From Congeria kusceri (taxonomy: Eukaryota > Mollusca > Bivalvia > Myida > Dreissenidae): a stretch of DNA of 64,000 bases. Within the stretch, counting starts at the first letter, position 1. Every line of letters begins with the position of its first letter. Below the pieces are notes generated by a model. That model saw only the letters and a program-made list of their open reading frames with translations. It ran no database searches and was not told the origin of the DNA. This document shows, piece by piece, positions 24,901 to 38,600 of this stretch. The position numbers and the translations under genes are program-made. Where the stretch lies: contig CM051025.1 of NCBI GenBank assembly GCA_027627225.1, forward strand, positions 73,773,474 through 73,837,473, read 5' to 3'.

Positions 24901-27471
24901 GACCCCCTTTTTCTTCCTGTCGTCGTTTGGGTTCTCATTTCCGGTATTAGCAATCTCATGATGGTTGGATTCAGACGCAGTGGAAATGCCTGAGTCCGAG
25001 TACCTCGTGCTCAGATTCTCGTGCTCCTTTTGCCGATCTTGTTTCCGGATGAACAGGATAGCAGCAATTATGACCACGGCTACTGCAAGTGTTGCTATAA
25101 TAACAACTACGGTAATGATGATGTATTTATTACTCGGATTATTCTGAGAATCAAGTTTCGAAGTGGCATTAGCGTACAAGAGTTGAACGATTAAATCCAC
25201 CTCTGTAGACTTTGGAATTATTGCTTTGTCTTGTACTTGGATTTTTAAAGTAATCGTAAGATCTTCCTTTATATCGACGTAGTTAAGAATCGAGATCTCG
25301 CCAAGGTCAGGGTCAATTGAAAATATACCCCGGTCATTGCCATCGACTATGGAGAACACCAGTGTGCCGTTTTCTCTCGCATCAACGTCATAAGCTGCAA
25401 CGGTAGTCACCACGTTGTAAATATCAACGGTATACACAAACGTAACGGTATCGTTCTTGTCGTTTGGAAAGGTCACTCGAGGCTCATTGTCGTTCTCGTC
25501 TGTTACATAGATGGTAACAGTCTGTGTGCTGCTCTGGGAGGGCATCCCGCGGTCGGTCACGGTTACCGAGAAATCATAGCGGTTCTGCTGTTCGCGGTCC
25601 AGACGCTCCGTCGCTCTGATTTCACCACTAGGTAAAACGACAAACGGCAAGCTCACGTCTAACGGCGCAGACGTAAACACGAACTCTCCATTGGGACCAA
25701 TGTCGGCGTCTTCAGCTCTCAAGAAACCAACAGTTACGTTTGCCCAATTGTTCTCCAGGATGGTGAATTCCGGGCGCGTAGGCACGATAACTGGAGCGTT
25801 GTCATTGACGTCAATTAACGTGACAGACACCGTAGCACTTCCGGTTCGCCTTATTGTGCCGTTATCAACTGCAAACACTATAAACACAACTTTATCTGAC
25901 CTTTCTCTGTCTACCTTACTTTTTGTTGTAATGACACCTGTAGATTTATTGATGGCGAAATCGTTATTGGATTTTTCCAGCATGTATTCAATAGTACCAT
26001 TAGCCCCAAAGTCCATGTCAAACGCGGCAACCCGTGTCACGACAGCACCAACGATATCCTCATTGATAGTAGAGTTGTAAATATTTGTGTAGAATTTAGG
26101 GTCGTTGTCGTTTACGTCGCTGACACGTACAAAGAAGGTCTTTGACGAAGATTTTGGTGGAATTCCACTATCTGTACAGATAGCGGTTATATTATGCACG
26201 CTGGTCGTTTCACGGTCCAGAGATTGCGCAGTTACCACTTTATATCCTCGGTTTTGGAACTTCTCCAGAACAAACTCGGGATTGGCAATAGAACACTCAA
26301 ACTGTCCATTAATTCCTTTGTCACTGTCAACAACATTTACGTGTGCAACAAACACTCCAGTCGGCTGATTTTCTTCCACATCAACATGATCAATGTTTCC
26401 GGGCGTGAACAATTTTATTTCGATACTTGGGGCGTTGTTTTCGACGTCATTCACTGTTATTCTGACGGTCGTTTCTTTAATGTTTGGTGAATCTCCGCCG
26501 TCCTTAGCCTCAACAACAAATTCATAGAGTTCGGCGGTTTCGTGAGTCAGGTCAGCAATAACAGAAACTTCTCCGGTGTTTTCGTTGATTTTAAATAGAC
26601 GTTGAATTGTATCAAGATTCGACTGACGTTTAATACCGTAAGTGATGCGTGCGTTTGTCCCACTGTCAGCATCCTTTGCTGACAACACCAGAATAACAGT
26701 GTTTGGAATAATTGTCTCGTTGATAGTTACATCGTATTTATCACTCATAAACTGCGGCGTGTTGTCATTAAAATCCACAACATTTATAACAAATTCGTGT
26801 TTGGCAGTTTTCACAGATGGTGCGCCTCCATCAGCAATTATGAGTTTCAGTGTATATGAATCCTGCACCTCTCTATCCAGTGTCCTCTCCAAACGAAGCT
26901 TGAAGCTGAAGGACCGGTCTTTCTTGCTCGCCACCAAAGAAAACATTGCCGTTTGTGGCTCAATGCGATAGCTCTGAATTGTATTGTTCTCGAACATGTC
27001 CGCGTCCTTTGCACTTGCAATCTCGTACACGGACCCTACATCGTGGTTCTCTAGAATATCGATGGTGTTCCGAGCGTTGGTGAACTCGGGCGCATTGTCA
27101 TTCACATCCAGAATGCGAATGTGAACAGACACGATGTCGAAAAATATAGAGCCCACAACTGACACATCAAAATGCATTTGACAATCGCTCACCTGGCAAA
27201 GGGCTTCGAAATCGATGGTTTTATTGGACGTTGTGATGTTTCCGGTTTGGGTGCCTATTAGAAAATAAGGCGTGAATTCATTTTCTTCGTAGAATGCAAA
27301 AGACACTGCTTCCGAGCTGTTTTGTGTGACCTGAGTGTCTCTTACTATGTTTCCAACGTAGTAACCCGCGCTTCTGTTCTCCAACACGTTATACGGAACG
27401 CCATGAGCAAACGACAGTTGGTAGCAGACGACAGTTACTAGCAGGCACGTGACAACAGCAAACGTCCACAT
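21446..27471 (-). CDS. Protocadherin with seven cadherin repeats (4 coding exons)
   Basis: Exons 27471-24832, 23467-23312, 22178-22064 and 21927-21446 join in phase to give about 1130 residues. The protein is a single-pass adhesion receptor. A signal peptide occupies residues ~1-23. Calcium-binding linkers are DVNDNAP 122, DFNDNTP 233, DVENNAP 342, DVNDNDP 452, DVNDNAP 554 and DENDNEP 658, followed by a degenerate seventh repeat. The membrane helix is at about 783-808, and a serine-rich cytoplasmic tail includes CDSGRGGSDED and VTFLPP. All cadherin repeats lie in one large exon, as is usual for protocadherins. Seven repeats recall the delta-1 group (Pcdh1/7/9/11), but orthology is not established. 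Homophilic calcium-dependent adhesion is inferred from the family. A strong acceptor (TTTTATTTTCAG) at 27516, 45 bases before the ATG, implies a separate upstream 5' UTR exon. Confidence 0.95.
22064..22178 (-). CDS. Protocadherin cytoplasmic exon 3
   Basis: 38 codons plus one base, acceptor TTCTCTTTAAG and donor GTAAGA. It encodes an acidic, serine-rich stretch with CDSGRGGSDED. Similar DSGRG motifs occur in other invertebrate protocadherin tails as I recall them. Confidence 0.85.
23312..23467 (-). CDS. Protocadherin cytoplasmic exon 2
   Basis: 52 codons, phase 0, acceptor TCTCTTCAG and donor GTAATG. It encodes YGGVASAPPTYSLQ and LQQYLWEAKTRPWDSE, part of the cytoplasmic tail. Confidence 0.88.
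24832..27471 (-). CDS. Protocadherin exon with signal peptide, cadherin repeats and membrane helix
   Basis: 880 codons from the ATG to donor GTAAGT, ending SSTDEHTKN. It holds the entire extracellular part, the membrane segment (IIITVVVIIATLAVAVV) and the first ~70 cytoplasmic residues. The frame remains open 47 codons past the donor, to a stop at 24688. Confidence 0.96.
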
Positions 27472-27515
27472 GATTCTGATTGTTTATTGCATGCGATGGC
27501 GTTGACCATAATATT

Positions 27516-30500
27516 CTGAAAATAAAATGAAACAAACGTTACTTTTGCTTGAACGCTTTGTAATCAACGTCTCGAATGCAATATTACTTATTAGTAATGG
27601 TCCAAAAGAAAAAAGCCATGGCAATAAATGTCGCGACATATTTTCATTGATGTCATGTACAAGGGAAACATATTCTCCTATATCTTTAGGTGACGGTTTG
27701 TTAGTTTTCATTTTTGTTATATAACTATTTTAGTAAACAGTCTATAAGTCAGCTCTGTTTCCCCTCCATTTCTGAATTTACATTTTTAAGGTTATCAGAA
27801 AATCTTAAATTTAAAAGTATATAATTTTAGCATAATTTTCTAATGATTCACATCGATATTTATCGCTGCAGTTATCGAAATGTTGCTTTTCTCGTCTTCA
27901 CAGTCACAATGTTTGTTTGTTCAGACTATTAAGTTATTTGTGTTTATATTATTTCACAACACGGGCGAGGAATTAGCTGGATCCCTTTATTTACCGGGTT
28001 TAGGAGACGCACAAGGCCAGCCATTGTGCGCTAACAGCTGGGGGAGATTTGAGCGAGTTTTGTTAAAGCGACATTACTATCATACAGCTTTGTTTCGTAT
28101 TACTGTAGCCTGGCAGACATGTACATCTTAAGTTTATCAACACTGGTTTCAACAATTGTTTATTACACCATATTTTAGAGAGTTTTCTTTGTTTAGCGGT
28201 ATTCAATAATTGTGATATTTTATAAATTATAATGAAATTTAGTTGTAATGCATACGCACGCTACATATTGCACGGTAAGCTTGCACTTTCAAATCGAATC
28301 ACGTGACCTTGCGACAGCGCTAAATTTGGAAACGACACAGATGTCAAGCATGTCAGACATCACGTGGCGTCTAGAAACTGTCCACTGGGATCGGCATTCT
28401 AGAAGGGTGCGATGTGATTGATAAATATGGTATAAAACACTTGTAGCACCCTTTAACAACAATGTATTAATTATTTAATCTCGCCCTGTGGGCTCGTTAA
28501 ATAACTCACATATTGCAATAAAAGTATGCAACAATTATTACATAACGATGCAGCAAACGATTTATGACGGCATTAACAATATCTCTATTTTAATCGGCTC
28601 TACTAGTTACAGTTCAGGTAATATTTTACAATGTAAGATCTTTCTTACCGCTTTAGTATTACCCGTCCATTACCAATGTTCCACTCAGAAAACAAACAAA
28701 TCACAAATTACTAAGGAAACCTTCTAGAACTGAAAATCATGTGCATAGCAGAAAACTCTGCTACAGTGGTCTTGTTTTGTGTCGTTTTATAAACTGTTCA
28801 CTTAAAACAGTCCATCCAAATAACAGCTTAAGTCTTGGACAAACTGTTTATTTATCTTAACACTTTTGTTAACACCTCGTTTATACACGCAAGCGGGCAA
28901 ATAGAACGTTATCGGGCACAGATTTCGATCAATTAATGGCAATCTTGTATGATTATTCTTAAAGATTATACTCGTACCTTATAATATTTCACGTACTTAT
29001 TCAAGAGAGTATTTCAAACAAGTTTATGCGTAGAACATTAACAACATATGGCAGTTCGAACTGAAACAGTTCCTAAATAAATGTGTCTTGTTATTTAGTC
29101 ATAACTTGTACAGATGTGCGACCCTAAATAATTTTTATTTCTGTACATGAATATTATTATTATACATTATTCTGACATATGCATTATTTATTATATAACT
29201 GAAACTAGTGAAATAATTGAAGCATTACTATACAAATTCTTAACAAACTGTATATTCAAATATTAAGAAAACATGTGAATAAATACAAAAGATAATACAA
29301 TATAATATACACACGATTATTATTAATTTATTGCAGGTCCGGTTTCATAGCGCTCTCTGATTTCTTTTTCTAAGGACAACGTACGTTTATGACTATAAGC
29401 GCTGAGTCATATCCTGGCACAATGAATTTGTCCGTGAGTACAATACCATAACTTTGTCAGACTTTATAATGTCGACAAAATACGAAGCCATGCCTGTTCT
29501 TTTTTCGTACGTTTTTATGCTACGGTTCCTAATGTTACTAAAACCTATATAAAATTTCTTTTAACACCTGTAAAAAAAATGAATGATAATAAAATATCAC
29601 CCCTACTCGTATACTCTTACACGTGTTTAAACCACATGTTCCCCGTAATTAAATCAAATTGCCCACTTTTAGTGCAATTATAAATTTTGCGTGAAATGTT
29701 ACACCGCGAAAATGAATGCAATATGGGCACAATTTCGTATAAATTACCGCCTCGTCATGTAGCAGTGTTTAACACACTATCAAGTCTTGTCGTGATCTAA
29801 AAGTGAAGAGTTTTGTTGAAACCTCACATAAATGTTATCCCTACTGTATCCGACATACTGGAGAGAAATATATCCATAAAAGCTCTGTATGTCAACTAAC
29901 ATGAACTTTACTATTCTGAGCATTAAATCATATAGTTCTACAACATACAATTCTAAATGCACTCAATTAACCTAACACATTTGCGACTCTTATAACATAT
30001 TCGACTTAAATTTTTGTCATACTTCTTCAAGATTGTTTAGTTGTCATCACAATTAATTTTATTTTATAGTACAATTTCCATTTTTGTTTAAGAACACGAT
30101 CGCTGCAATCCATTATAACATACTACATCTATCAATTATTGTTTAACAAGATTACACAGAAAAAACAAATACACGAGTAACAATCAAATAATACCATATT
30201 AAAACGCTAAAACGAGTAACAAAACGTTAACCCCCAATTTCGTACGTCATCAAGCAGCGTAACGTTACAACGCATGTCTTCGCTAATTGCTTGATTATTT
30301 ATTATTATCAATCCATTATTTATTTTCACAAGCTCCGTATCTCTTTTATCTTGATGAACTTTATGACGTTCATCTTCGAGATATGTTCGAAATTATAATT
30401 GTTACGCTCAATATATCCAACGCAGAGTGCAGACGTTAAAGGGTCATCAATTTCGCCTCTTGATGAAAACGAAGTCAATGATTCGAATAGTGATCACAAC

Positions 30501-30800
30501 GCACTAGTATAAAGCCGCCGCGCCCTTTCATCTTTCTTAGCCACCGACTTAAGATGCCCTGCCGGCAGTTTGAAAAGACTACTAATTTACTTTAACATGT
30601 TTCTCCATTGGAAAATATTTTAATCCTCATTACCTGTCACAATTCCTCCGCGCCTGATTAGTTTTATTAGAAATTTAACTTCTGAAACATACTTTAGATT
30701 CATAAATCCCTAAAGCTATGAAACGGTCTATTAAATGTGACGAATAACGCTCATTTAAATTGTTATAAAATATTAAGCAAATTGGCGCTCAAGGTAAATT
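27516..30800. other. Upstream flank of the protocadherin coding region
   Basis: Probably intron and/or 5' regulatory sequence of the minus-strand protocadherin. No coding gene was recognised. A GC-richer patch at about 27955-28060 and E-boxes (CACGTG) near 28300 and 28361 are the only notable points. A stretch with CTCGCCCTGTGGGCTCGTT near 28477 resembles a LINE tail hairpin but could not be assigned. Confidence 0.4.
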
Positions 30801-30818
30801 ATAAAAAATATGTGACTA

Positions 30819-31346
<528 letters not shown>

Positions 31347-32129
31347 CAATAATAATAATAATAATAATTAAATATTTAAATATTACAAATTCAACCTAAT
31401 AATTATAAATACCAATAATAGGAATATAATCATTATTTTGTCTTGTCACACTGAATAATTCTACATTTGACCAACGGAGCGTGTAACTGATTTGCTAAAT
31501 CACGGCAATGACTAACGTCATAACGTAAACGCCAAACCACACGTAAACAGCGTCAAGTGAGGATTGTTACGTTATACGTTCGTTGGGGTCATCACAATTA
31601 ACTATGTGATTTACGGGCTGTTAGTGACAACTGGCTGCATGGGAATAACGCAGATGGCCTGCTAAATAATAATAAAAACAGCTGTACATCACTTTGTGTT
31701 ACATCCGCCAATATAACGGTTTTATGTAAGTGCGTTCCTTAAGTGAAATCTACGGTTATGTCTTATTGCTAACATTTAAATAATTGGAAAAAATCGAGCT
31801 CAGGTCGAATCAGTACGGCATAAATTAGCGCCTACATTAAATTGGGGTGATAGAAAAAAAAAAAATAAACACATGTATACAATCTACATTTAAAATTACA
31901 TTTCTGAAACAGTCAAAATATTCAAAGGCCACGAATAAACATACCAAATAAACAAATTATAAATGTATTGTTATTATATTTTAAATGGATACCAAAAACG
32001 AAATATACATAAATAAACAAACATATAAATAGATTTAAGGTGCTAATAATGCAACTGACAGAATGTATGTAAAAACATAAATGATGATAATAATAATAAT
32101 AATAATAATAATTATTATTATTATTATTA
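31347..32129. other. AT-rich stretch with short AAT runs
   Basis: No gene. AAT/ATT triplet runs are at 31347-31368 and 32083-32130. Confidence 0.5.
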
Positions 32130-32367
32130 TAACAATAATAGTAACATAATACAAAATACTTATATTAATAATAACAATAATAGTTAATAAATTTACCTTG
32201 CACATTAAAACCAAACAAATATCCGTAATAATAATAATAATAATAATAACAATTATAACAATAATAGTAACAATAATAATACTAATAAAAAAATATTTAT
32301 ATTAATAATTACAATAATAATTAATAAATTTACCTTGCACATTAAAACCAAACAAATATCCGTAATT
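32130..32367. repeat. Tandem duplication with AAT runs
   Basis: Two adjacent units share AACAATAATAGTAAC, a TATTAATAAT stretch and an ending ACCTTGCACATTAAAACC through ATCCGTAAT (ends near 32228 and 32365). They differ mainly in AAT run length, so this is a roughly 130-bp tandem duplication. Confidence 0.8.
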
Positions 32368-32531
32368 CACTAATTATTGTCTGTTTTAATATCCTTTTCA
32401 ATGTCAATAAGTAATTTGCTGTGCACACCTTTCACAACATTCAATGAACACAAACAACACGACACTTGTCTCCAAAAGATGTGTCCTTTTACAGTTGTAC
32501 TACGAAAGTGACGGACTGGAAGCCAACAATT

Positions 32532-32580
32532 CACTGAATGATGTTGAATATTTCAGCTGCCGAGTTTATATAATACGTCA
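32532..32580 (-). promoter_or_regulatory. Possible core promoter on minus strand
   Basis: Reading minus, TGACGTA (CRE-like) is followed by TATATAAA at 32572-32565, then TCAAC and TCAGT initiator-like sites 27-38 bases further on. It faces the protocadherin, whose 5' UTR intron requires an upstream start, but no transcript evidence links them. Confidence 0.3.
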
Positions 32581-33979
32581 TATAGTCGGCGAAGCGTTAG
32601 TTTTGTAACCAAAGACGTCCCAATATTTTGATAAAAATTGTAAAAGATCGTTTTGTAGTTTTTTTTCCTTTTTCTTTGCTGATAACACTGAAGATATAGC
32701 TAGATACGGTTTCCTGGATTCCCCTTTTAACAGCAAAATGACAGCTTTAATACAAACCGAAATCTTTTTGTCACATTTCTTGTGAAAATAAATAATCTGA
32801 TTAGGCCCGGGGTCAAAAGAGTTGCGTTTTGAATTGGTTAAGACATACGAGGTCAGTGGACGGAAACAATAAAGCGTTTACGTGGTTAAAATCCTTAACT
32901 AATTAGTGAATTTGAAAGTGATGATAAGATCTTAAGTGAAGTAAAGTGGAAATCAAAAGAAAGCCGCTTAATTAAGATGTGATGACTTTAAACGGTACGG
33001 CGGAAAAATAGAAACATCAAAGCTTTTTGTCAAAGTAACAAGATTGTTTTTCGTATTAAAGAAAAAAGATAACATTAATACAACGGGTGCGAAGATGTTC
33101 ATAGCGTGTGTCAGTTGTAATTAGCAGTAATATTTTGTTATTGTTGGTCGACTAATCTATTTGTTAAGACTTTCCTCTTTTGAGCATCCATTTTATAAAG
33201 AATATAATGGTGATGAAAATAACACAAGCAGAATGCTAGGAATGTTTCTTCTGTTTAATGAAGATAATACCCCTAAAACGTGATAACTAATCAAAATCCT
33301 AAATTAACAAAACATTTGTAGAAACAGTACAAACACAATAAAAAAAATACAAATAAAATTTATAAACTCATTAAATAATAAAAATAAACGTACTTACTTA
33401 TAATTTTTACAGAAATTAAACCAAGAACATCCAAAAGTCACACACAAATATAGTAATTCCAAAAGAATTTCCCCCGAGTTCTTAAAGGGTTAATAATAAC
33501 ACCAGACGACGTGTCGAGCGGATCCAAAATAAACGCCACCACGCACAACCCCTGCTATCTTAATACGGAGTCAGATATTCAAACATTTCAGGCTTTGAAT
33601 GACAACATTAATTATCAAATAAGGCATTGATAAACACATTGAGCCTTCCCATCTTTAGCCCCTAATCCGATTTAGCCCGGGTCTTAACACCTGGGGCCGA
33701 CAAAATAAAGATCTCGTTCGAACCTTGGAGTTGTTCTTTGTGTGCGCCCTGATTCAGAAAAAAGTGTTTCCATCAGCATTAAGCAATATAAATATTTATT
33801 TATAGTATCAGCAGCTTTTGCTTTAACATGTCATTTTCACTTACAATTTGATTGGTGAAGTTGTTGAACTGAATTTTTTGTTGAAATTATTAGGACTGAA
33901 ATTATTTTGAATGGAATTATTTTGAGTGACATAATTTTGACTGAAATTATTTCGATTGTCTTTGATAGTCATTGAAATT

Positions 33980-34843
33980 TCGTCAGAACTGTGTTGTAAA
34001 ACATTTGTTTACTGTAAAACACGAAATTGATGTCACCAGTACACGAATTATACAGTTTACAGTTTATTAATACTCTCAGCACATTGACAAAATGTGAACA
34101 AGAGGTATACAAATGAGTTTATAATGTTAATACATAGGTCAAGCTGTATAGGTACAGTACAAACTATGAATTAAGTAATCAAATTGACTCTCAGTTAATT
34201 TACAAATATATGAACAAGCGGCACAAAAAGAAGTTGACATGCAAATACATAGGTCAAGCTGCATAGGTGCAATTTCATTTACGAATTATAAGTAATCAAA
34301 TAGACTCAAGTTATTTTTTAAAATAATCTAATATAATCTTTATGAATTTTGCTAAATTCAGTATTTTAATTTCATCTGTTTCATTCATAATTCTTTTGAA
34401 ATGAATTATATTACAGGTATTATGCTTAATATTTGGTAAAATGTTTTTCCTTTGATTTACAAAGTACGAACATTTGAAAATATAATGAAATTCATCGCCT
34501 AAATCATTTGAATCGCAGAGATGACATGTTCTTTCATGTCTTTCGATATTTTGCCAGCGGCCGCCCTTTCCAACTGGTAGGTGATGATTACACATACGAA
34601 ATTTGGTTACATAAGGTAAATAAAGATCAGGTAAAAAGTCGAAATAGTTTTCTAATCCAAACGAGTCCTTAAACATTATATAATTACGACATTTGGACAT
34701 TGAATTTATATCCGATGTCCACTGTTGTATAAATTGATCACCTACAATTTTATGTATTTTTGCCAATAATTCGTCAGAACTGTCTTGTAAAACATTTGTT
34801 TACTATAAAACACAAAATTGATGCTACCAGAATACGAATTCTA
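33980..34843 (-). mobile_element. LINE 3' fragment between 74-bp direct repeats
   Basis: The block between near-identical direct repeats (33980-34053 and 34771-34843) holds the 3' end of a LINE on the minus strand: a coding remnant at 34766-34311 and a 3' tail containing its own internal duplication (ACATAGGTCAAGCTG at about 34133 and 34249). The long flanking duplication is consistent with a target-site duplication of an insertion that was 5'-truncated. Confidence 0.7.
34311..34766 (-). pseudogene. LINE ORF2 C-terminal fragment
   Basis: 151 codons corresponding to the last part of a reverse-transcriptase polyprotein. It shares with the LINE at 56558 the order: KFR..NH.L..GR, a Cys pair (RTCHLCDSND), then DEFHYIFKC. 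Endonuclease and reverse transcriptase domains are absent, so the fragment cannot be active. Sequence is clearly different from the other LINE, indicating a separate family or old divergence. Confidence 0.75.
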
Positions 34844-35368
34844 TATCATATATATGATATCCAATCTATTAACTCGATCGCTATATCCTTTATTCTCGGG
34901 AATACATTTATTTCTTCAACCCTTAAATCATTCTTTTGTTCGTTGTATTTACTGTGAATTTCTATTATTATTATTTATTTTATCGAATAACAGTGATATG
35001 GTTCTCATTTAACTAGGTGTTATCACCAATAGAGATACAACTTAAAGACCTATCTGTCTATATCTTAATTACAATGTTTGTTCCTTCTTAAGCCCGGCGT
35101 CCTTTTAAAGGATTAGAACATTGCCGAGATATAACATTTTGACAGGTAAATATTACTGAATTTGGTAGATAAGGGGTCCAAAAATCATGGTAATCTATAT
35201 ATGACTAGATTTGGCATGATAATCAACCGTTTTATCATATGACACCAATGCTTCCAGAGTATTTTTTTTATATATTTTAGTTAAAAGGTTCGAAAAGATT
35301 ATGACGTCACTGATGACGGCGATTTAACAGGTACTTAAATCATGTGTGCTTATTTGAGAAATTGATAT
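34844..35368. other. Gene-free stretch
   Basis: No gene or repeat was recognised. Confidence 0.4.
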
Positions 35369-35629
35369 GAGGCGTGTCGTGGGAAACCCGGGCTTAATGC
35401 ATGTGCGTAAAGTGCCGTTCTGGATCAGCCTGTGCAGTCCGCACAGGCTCACCCAGGACGGCACTTTCCGCCTATAGTGGAATTATGTTCAGAAGAAACT
35501 TCATTGACACAGAAAATACCATCACAGCGGCAAGTGCCGTCCTGGGTTAGCCTGTGCGGACTGCATAGGCTAATCCGGGACGACACTTTAAGCACATGCA
35601 TTAAGCCCGGTTTTCCCACGACACACCTA
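35369..35629. mobile_element. Doubly palindromic foldback MITE, copy 2
   Basis: Same architecture as the element at 751: outer arms GAGGCGTGTCGTGGGAAA and its inverted partner ending near 35629, with an inner palindrome per half (GCCTGTGCAGTCCGCACAGGC at about 35428). The inner palindromes have more mismatches than in copy 1, suggesting greater age. Confidence 0.87.
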
Positions 35630-38600
35630 ATATTTATGTGAGGATCATAGCCATTTCAAAACAAATCTTAGTATAGAAGTCATAGTATAGAAGTCATATA
35701 TCTTCTAACATGATGCAAAGGTACTTATACAAATGTTTAAGTTTACATTTATTTCAAAGGCAATTACGAACTATAAATAATGACTTAATATCTCATTATA
35801 GTATTGGTTTATGTTCGATCTTCCATTCGATTTAATAAAACACGTTTATATGACAAATATGTATAAATCTATAGAAACATACAGTAGCTTATAAAGCGCT
35901 AGAAAGAAATCGTCTGTGTACACTTAATTTTCCCATCTTGTATAAAAAAAATTATAGGCAACTATATATTATCAAGTTATTTCCACAAAGATTGACGTTC
36001 AACAAATTCAGTATCCCACGAGATATACAATTGTAAAAAATACGAGGATTTTATTTAAGTCGACATTTCCCAAAATCGCAAGTTTCAATGTGAAATGCCC
36101 ATAGACATTTTATACAGCATTTTATGTCACCAATAACATTAAATTCGCATGACCATTGACCTTTGGAAAAGCAGACGATAACGTCAAACGTTATCCGAAT
36201 GTTACTCTTCCATCTTTGTTGAAATATAAACACGGTAATCGTTGCCTCTGGTATGACAGATTTTCACAAACACTTCGATTAATATTCAACAGATGAGCGC
36301 GACATTTCAAACTGGGCAAAGAGATGTCAACGTTATGGTGCTTCAGATAAAACACGTCTAGAAGAAGCCATAATATAATGGGAAGTGACATTAATTTAAA
36401 AAAAAAGTACTCAAGAAATATTTAACATAGCATTTACGTATTGTTTGGTTTCTGGCATTATCCTGATGTAAAAATTCGTACGCTTTTAAAGATATTGTTT
36501 ATAAAACTATATGTAGTATTGTACGAGTATAACACACATATTTCCAATTGGCTTTCAACCGTTTTGTGTGAAATTTTTCATAAATTTCTCTTTCATGGTT
36601 TTGCTAAATAACAGAAAATATACGTGTATGAATAACTGATGATAATAAAGGAGAAATACATTTAATCTATACATCGATTTCAGTCATATTTGCTATAGAA
36701 AAACAAACACATACAAGAGAGCAAATACAAATGCAATTAGAGCGATTTTACGGTTAAACGACCTGATATTTCTGTCTAAATATATCAAATATAATATCGG
36801 ATATAGTAAGAATTTCAAAACAACACTTACTTTATAGACGCAGATCGCGGTATCCAGATCTTTTAAGCAGAAACGTTGTTTGTGTGTAAATATATGAATG
36901 ATATATGTGCATTTAATTATTCAAATTATCACAGAAACAAATAATTTGAAACAGTAAATGTGAATAACGCCACTAACAATGGTTTTCTTCGAAATGGATC
37001 CCCGCCAGTGAATCTCAGCCTAGTAACTGACTCATAAAACCGAGGTGCGAGCCTATCACATATAAACATTCAAATGGATGAAAACCCTTAAATCAGCACT
37101 GCCGACAATCATACAGGAAAAAACTCTTTCACGCTTAGAAAATTAACTTACTTGTAAAGCTAATATTTGTCCACTATTGATAGCTGTATTAAGCCCTTAA
37201 TAGAGCCCGAGACTCGTTTTGAGCAAATACTTCGAGTCCCAGTTATAATGCTAAGGCGTTTGTATTTCATATTTGCACAAATTCACAAATAAATGCGAAG
37301 CATTCATTTGATGAAGAATTGGTTACTCCCGCCTTGTAACATTTGTGTATTCGGCAAGAACACAATTTTCGTAAGTTCAACAATGATTGCTGTCGTGTTA
37401 ATAAGATACTATTTTCTTATGCAATCAAGAACAAATACTAGAAAATATTCCGTTCGTGACCGGTTAGACCTGTCAAATACTTCTTTAAATTGTGTGGTTC
37501 AGGAACCCCGTTAGAAAGCGTCCCGATATAACACAGTTTACTGAACACTGTATCTGTATACATAGGCTTGTTTTTGATGGGAATTACAAAACTAAGTCAA
37601 GAAATTCGAGAGATTCAATTCAGTCGTATTTTATATACATGTACACGTAATATCAGTTATTTGCTATACAGTTGTTAATAATGTTGCCTTATTGCCTGTT
37701 TTACAGTGACAATCTGGTCAATTATTACTTACTAATGTATACATAAATTTGCATTAATGTGCTGTAAAACGCTAATTCCTTTAGATTGTCTACAACTCCT
37801 ACTGAAGATTTGGGATTATATACTTTTCTAAAAACTTCAAGTGGCCAGAAAAAAAGGTAACCCGTATATAGAAGCTGAACTCAATGAGAGCATGATCTGT
37901 AAGGTGTAATGAATGCACACAACATAAAGGATAATTGTAACCATACATGTATATACCTTTACTTTTCCTAATCGAACTAGAAGGTAAACGTATGCATATG
38001 AACTAAAACGTAAGAATGAAAAATGCTCATTAATGAAAGCCTTTTACAAATTTAACTACTCATCGCAGTATGACAAGAAAAAATGTGTAACTATAAAACA
38101 GCAAACTTGCTGGTTTCACTGTTCAAACAAGGCTTTGTGAGTAAACCGTATTGTAAACTTCAATGAATAGAGCACAAATAATACATATTTAGAACGTTTT
38201 AACATGCAGTTCCTTTTGAGTAGAAAATCGAGATAAAAATCTGAAATCTTAAAAAGATAGTTAAATGACATTGCCTTATCTGAGAAATGGTGTTTTATAC
38301 TCATCATGTCCTTTGCGACAAGGTCAAGGGTTTTATTTAATTAAATATATCAAACATTTTCCGCGGAAAATTTTGTTTAAGCAAACATAACTTGCTATTA
38401 ATCATTTCTGTAATGCTGTTAATATATCACCTAATAAAAATCGGATTATGTTAATGCGGTCTAATAAAAGTTTAAACATCGCATTTTTCAAGTCTAAAAT
38501 GCGGAGAAAAAGCGTGAACAAACAACATGAGGCTTATAATATTTCACAGTTTATGAGTATTATACTGCGGTGTAGGGTTTTATGAGCTGAACAGTTGGGT
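35630..38600. other. Gene-free AT-rich stretch
   Basis: No gene, RNA or repeat array was recognised; short frames here look random. Confidence 0.45.

Noticed and set aside
25691..26971. Plus-strand frames opposite the protocadherin exon
   Set aside because: Antisense shadows of the large cadherin exon.
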